The notes under the pieces: model-generated
What the model was told of the DNA's origin: nothing
The model's input: only the letters and a program-made list of their open reading frames with translations
The model's database searches: none
Origin: G965220305 sp965220305
GTDB taxonomy: Bacteria > Chloroflexota > Dehalococcoidia > Lucifugimonadales > UBA3495
Length of the DNA stretch: 64,000 nt
Assembly: GCA_965220305.1 (NCBI GenBank)
Contig: OZ244817.1
Location: forward strand, 2,356,001 to 2,420,000
Reading direction: 5' to 3'
Program-made: the position numbers and the translations under genes
In this document: positions 60,755-64,000 of the stretch, one piece after another
Layout: every line of letters starts with the position of its first letter
Position numbering within the stretch: the stretch's first letter is position 1

Positions 60755-62134
60755 TTACTCTAGCTCTTCGGCCTGGTAGGCTTCGTCCAGTATGTCCACG
60801 ACGTGGCGTACTGCGCCGTCAATCCCCATCTGGCGCAACCCCGTCTCCAACTGGGCCATGCAGCCGGGGTTGGCGGTTATCACCTCTTCCGCTCCCGTGG
60901 CCGCGATGTTGCTCATCTTCCGGTCCAATATCTTCCCGGCCAGGTCGGGCTGGACCATGGAGTAGTACCCGGCGGAGCCGCAGCACATGCTGGCCTGTTC
61001 CATCTCCACCAGTTGCACCCCCGGAATAGCCCGCAGGATGGCCCGGGGGGCCGCCGTGATGCGCTGGGCGTGGGCCAGGTGGCAGGGGTCTTGGTAGGTC
61101 ACTTTGCGTTCCAGCCGGGCCCTTGGGGGGTCCAGGGGCAGCGACGCCAGGAACTCGGTAATGTCCTGGGTCAGCTCGCTGAACCGCTTGGCCTTGTCGG
61201 CGTACTGGGGGTCGTGGCGCAAAAGCTCATCGTACTCCTTCATGGTGGAGCCGCAACCGGCGGAGGAAGTCACAATCCGGTCCACCCCCGCTTCCAGGAA
61301 GATGTCGATGTTGCGCCGTGCCATGCGGCGGCTGTTCTCCAGGTCGCCGCTGTGCAGGTTCAACCCGCCGCAACAGCCCTGGCCCACGGGCACCACCACG
61401 TTGCAGCCGTTGCGGGTCAGCGTCCGCACCGTGGCGAACATGCTGGCTCCCTGCATCAGGGGCATGACGCAGCCAGAGAGCAGCCCCACCGTAAAAGCCC
61501 CCTTCATCCCCCTTTGCAAAGGGGGATGAAGGGGGCTTTTACCGCCGTGCCGAGTCTGGGCGGGAAACACCTGCTTGCTGGGGCCGAAGAACTGTTGACC
61601 CATCACCGGCAGTTGGGCTTCCAGTTGGGCCAGGTGGGAGGGGAGCAGCCGCAGCACCCCCGACTTCCGCACCAGGGCCTGGATTCCCCACCGCTGGTAG
61701 GCCCGGATTAGGTGTCCCCCCAGCCGCAACCGCTTGGGATGGGGCAGGGCCGCCCGCAGGAAAAGGCGGCTGATTCGCTTCAGGTTGTCCCCCTGCTTGT
61801 CCTGGGATAGCACCTGGGCCCGGGTGTACTCCATCATGCGCCCGTAGGGGACTCCCGAGGGGCATACCGCCTCGCAGGCCCGGCACTGTAGGCACATCTC
61901 CCAGTGGGACACCACCCGTTGGCTGATGCCCAACCGGCCCTCGTTGACCGCCTTCATCAGGGCGATGCGGCCCCGGGGCGACTCGGTCTCAATGCCCAGC
62001 ACCGAGTAGGTGGGACAGGCGCTGAGGCAGAGGCCGCAATGGACGCAGCGGTACAGGTCCGCCGCTGCCGGGGCGTCGGTCTCCTGGAAGCCGGGCTCCT
62101 GGTTGAACCGGAGTGGCGCTTGGGCGTCGGACAT
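60755..62134 (-). CDS. Glycolate oxidase iron-sulfur subunit-like protein (GlcF type), with in-frame palindrome
   Basis: 459 residues. Two 4Fe-4S motifs: C30, C33, C36, C40 (CVHCGLCLSACP) and C81, C84, C87, C91 (CLQCRACEAVCP). Two CCG domains follow (LLSGCVMPLMQ.., VGQGCCGGLNLHSGD; SSAGCGSTMKEYDELL.., MCCGSAGYYSMVQP), which bind Fe-S or redox partners. It works with the FAD subunit encoded just upstream; the ATG overlaps that gene's stop codon. Residues of about 197-216 (GGKSPLHPPLQRGMKGAFT) come from a 52-nt perfect palindrome and are not part of the normal protein. Confidence 0.88.
   Translation of the reverse strand: MSDAQAPLRFNQEPGFQETDAPAAADLYRCVHCGLCLSACPTYSVLGIETESPRGRIALMKAVNEGRLGISQRVVSHWEMCLQCRACEAVCPSGVPYGRMMEYTRAQVLSQDKQGDNLKRISRLFLRAALPHPKRLRLGGHLIRAYQRWGIQALVRKSGVLRLLPSHLAQLEAQLPVMGQQFFGPSKQVFPAQTRHGGKSPLHPPLQRGMKGAFTVGLLSGCVMPLMQGASMFATVRTLTRNGCNVVVPVGQGCCGGLNLHSGDLENSRRMARRNIDIFLEAGVDRIVTSSAGCGSTMKEYDELLRHDPQYADKAKRFSELTQDITEFLASLPLDPPRARLERKVTYQDPCHLAHAQRITAAPRAILRAIPGVQLVEMEQASMCCGSAGYYSMVQPDLAGKILDRKMSNIAATGAEEVITANPGCMAQLETGLRQMGIDGAVRHVVDILDEAYQAEELE
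61491..61542. repeat. 52-nt perfect palindrome inside the GlcF-like coding sequence
   Basis: From 61491 to 61542 every base pairs with its mirror: the left half ends ATCCCCCTTTG and the right half begins CAAAGGGGGAT. It is in frame and encodes about 17 extra residues. Similar CCCCCTTT/AAAGGGGG palindromes are intergenic at 26469 and 30142-30215. Confidence 0.9.
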
Positions 62135-63521
62135 TACAGGCCCCCCACGAAACGCCCCGGGTTCAGAGTTCCCGGGGGGTCGAATTTATTCTTGATGCGG
62201 CGCATAATCTCCAGCCCTTCAAAGGAATCGCCCCACACGTCCACCTGCTGCTTCACCCACAGCGGGCACCGTTCCACCACGGCGGCGCCGCCCAGACCGG
62301 CGGCCAGTTCACGGGCGCGCCGGACTGCTTCCAGCGACGCCGGGTCGGGCAAATCGCCGGCGGGCATCCCCGGGGCCGGGGAATTCTGACCTTCTTCTCG
62401 CCACCACAGCAGGCGCAACCCGCCCAGGCCCACGTCGGCCACCACCCCAGGAGGACTTCCCAGGGAGTCGTCCTCCCAGAAAGCCGGGGCCGCTTCCGCC
62501 ACCGCTGAGGGGGTAAGGCTGACCTTCAGCCCCAGCCGGAGCGCGTTTTCCTCGGCCCAGCCCAGGTCGGTGAGGCTGCGGAGCAGGGCGGCGGTCTCGT
62601 CCCCGTCCAGCCGTTCCACCCCCTGGTTGGTTCCACCCCCCAACTCTCGCCGTCCTTCTTCCATACTGTGCCGTACTCCCAGGGAGCGACCGTAGTAGAA
62701 GGCCAGCGCCATTGCTTTCGACGGAGAGTTGGCGTCTCCCATGTTTGCCAGGTGGGGACTGAGCCCGTTGGCAACCGGGCCGTTGATTACCTGGATGCCC
62801 TGGGGCGCGTGTACCTGGCTCCGCAGGGTACGCGCCCCGGCCAGGGCGTCGCTCACCGAGGAGTAGCCGGCCACCAGGCATCCCCAGGTGGTGGGAAGGG
62901 GGGCCAGCTTGAAGGTCGCCTCCACGATGACGCCCAGGGTGCCCAGGGAGCCGGTATACAGCTTGTTCAGGTCGTAGCCGGTAACGTTCTTGACCACCCG
63001 TCCCCCGGCCTTGGTCTCCACTCCCTGGCTGCTGACCACGCCGATGCCGATGAGCCAGTCCCGGGGCAAACCGTAACCGGCGCGCAGCGGGCCGCTGGTG
63101 TTGGCCGCCAGGATGCCCCCCAGGGTGGCCCGGTGGGGAGCGGGGCCTCCAGGGGCACCATCTTCCCCTCTCCCGCCAGCCGCTGTTGTAGCTGGGCCAG
63201 GGTGCTGCCCGCTTCCGCAGTCACCGTCAGGTCCGCCGGTTGGAAGTCCAGTACCCGGTCCAGCCGGGACAGGTCCAGCACCAGGTCCACCCGGCGGGGC
63301 GGGTTGCCCAGGCCCATCTGGGTGCCGCCCCCCCGGGGAACTACCGCCAGCCCCTCCGACGACGCCCAGCGCAGGACCTCGGCGACGGCCTCCCGGTTGG
63401 AGGGCTTTACCACGGCCCGTGGGGTCACGCCGTCCACGGCATAGTCCGGCAGTCCTTTGGTGGAGACGTTGGCGTCTCCGCCCAGCAGGTCGGTCAGTTG
63501 TTGTTCAAGGGATGGAGGCAA
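62134..63521 (-). pseudogene. Glycolate oxidase FAD-binding subunit-like protein (GlcE/GlcD type), single-base frameshift
   Basis: A TTG start at 63521 gives PPSLEQQLTDLLGGDANVSTKGLPDYAVDGVTPRAVVKPSNREAVAEVLRWA..VPRGGGTQMGLGNPPRRVDLVLDLSRLDRVLDF..LTVTAEAGSTLAQLQQRLAGEGKMVPLEAPLP. Then one C appears to be missing in CTCCCCACCGG (about 63140), after which the other frame goes on HRATLGGILAANTSGPLRAGYGLPRDWLIGIGVVSSQGVETKAGGRVVKNVTGYDLNKLYTGSLGTLGVIVEATFKL to the normal end. It is a PCMH-type FAD enzyme that oxidises 2-hydroxy acids. Everything else is intact, so a sequence error in a C-run is as likely as a true mutation. Confidence 0.75.
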
Positions 63522-63598
63522 GAAAGACGTCCTTTGGGTTCTCGTCGGGTGGATTCAGACTGATGGGTATGTGGAATGCGGATGTCCGAGAGCCATCG

Positions 63599-64000
63599 TC
63601 ATTGCTCGGCCACGCCCCGGATTGCCAGGTATTTCAGCAGCTTATCCGGAAAATTTACCGTCATGCCGTCGGCCCCGGCGTCCACCGCCCGCCGCATCAA
63701 TTCCTCGTCGGCGACGCCCCAGGCCCGCACCAGGAAGCCCTGCCGGTGCAGCCGCTCAACCAACTCCGGCGTTACCGTATCGGCCCGGGGGCAGAGGGAC
63801 GACAGCCCCAACTCCCGCGCCCGGGACACCACGGCTTCCGTCGCCTCCGTTACCAGCCAGCCGGCGCCCAGCTCCGGCGCGTACTCCCGGGTCTCCCCCA
63901 GCGGCCCCTCACGGAAGGAGGTAATCGTTACCCGGTTTTCCAGGCCGTAGCGCCTAACCAGGTCGATGGTCTTGTGGGACAGGTTGTCGCTCTCGCCTTT
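63599..64000 (-). CDS. Glycerophosphodiester phosphodiesterase family protein, 5' end cut by window edge
   Basis: The frame is open to the right edge of the window, so only the last 133 residues are seen: SHKTIDLVRRYGLENRVTITSFREGPLGETREYAPELGAGWLVTEATEAVVSRARELGLSSLCPRADTVTPELVERLHRQGFLVRAWGVADEELMRRAVDAGADGMTVNFPDKLLKYL. This is the C-terminal half of a GDPD TIM barrel (SF..L, then V..W.V, then GaDGi.tnfPd). It hydrolyses glycerophosphodiesters to glycerol-3-phosphate and alcohol. The catalytic histidines lie outside the window. Confidence 0.85.
   Translation of the reverse strand, partial: KGESDNLSHKTIDLVRRYGLENRVTITSFREGPLGETREYAPELGAGWLVTEATEAVVSRARELGLSSLCPRADTVTPELVERLHRQGFLVRAWGVADEELMRRAVDAGADGMTVNFPDKLLKYLAIRGVAEQ

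Overview
The window is high-GC DNA from a bacterium. Gene content points to Chloroflexota, most like the SAR202/Dehalococcoidia side of the phylum. The evidence is four LLM-class flavin/F420-type oxidoreductases, NIPSNAP, MmgE/PrpD, NHL and BNR-repeat proteins, two MacB/FtsX-type permeases of about 1,120 residues each, and cobalamin-salvage genes. Intergenic DNA is full of dispersed palindromic repeats. This placement rests on gene content and recall, not on a tree.

Layout. 1-11.1 kb: a LON-domain protein running in from the left, MmgE/PrpD, MOSC, a substrate-binding protein interrupted by an in-frame UGA, enoyl-CoA hydratase, BrnT/BrnA, gamma-glutamyltransferase, a Panacea-type toxin-antitoxin pair, an HNH protein and CbiZ. 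11.3-12.6 kb: a ferredoxin-like and a ChuX-like protein behind a hicBA pair. 12.7-16.6 kb: a stand-alone 23S rRNA unit with its own promoter, a long processing stem, a group I intron at the classical 1923 site, then initiator tRNA and a terminator. 16.7-20.4 kb: three insertion sequences (two back-to-back IS630 copies and a decayed IS5) and a broken acyl-CoA dehydrogenase. 20.5-31.5 kb: LLM oxidoreductases, NIPSNAP, a BtuF-like cobalamin-binding protein interrupted by an in-frame UGA, membrane/winged-helix proteins and a very large BNR-repeat protein. 31.7-41.9 kb: an ABC export module (two giant permeases, two ATPases) split by an AAA ATPase gene. 42-53.6 kb: small membrane and lipoprotein genes, a molybdenum hydroxylase large subunit, a decayed hicBA, a structured leader ahead of a sodium:solute symporter, more LLM enzymes, Nudix and Uma2. 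53.6-57.7 kb: NHL, DUF1800, an isochorismatase-fold protein and a DinB/maleylpyruvate-isomerase-like protein. 58-60.8 kb: an IS982 element beside a decayed DUF262 + HEPN pair. 60.8-64 kb: glycolate-oxidase-type Fe-S and FAD subunits and a GDPD running off the right edge.

Most notable are two genes, 18 kb apart, each interrupted by a single in-frame UGA (4332-4334, minus strand; 22949-22951, plus strand). In both, remembered homologues carry cysteine at that place. In both, the UGA is followed by a 10-nt spacer and a 6-bp stem whose loop contains GU, starting 16 nt after the UGA. This fits bacterial selenocysteine insertion elements and makes both genes candidate selenoproteins of families I do not know to contain selenocysteine. 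The second notable theme is palindromic DNA colonising genes in frame: an element with a conserved 18-nt loop in the BtuF-like and BNR genes, and a 52-nt perfect palindrome inside the glycolate oxidase Fe-S gene. The third is the intron-bearing, unlinked 23S unit.

Limits: everything is read by eye. Family names come from motif recognition, and several single-base frameshifts could be real mutations or sequence errors.
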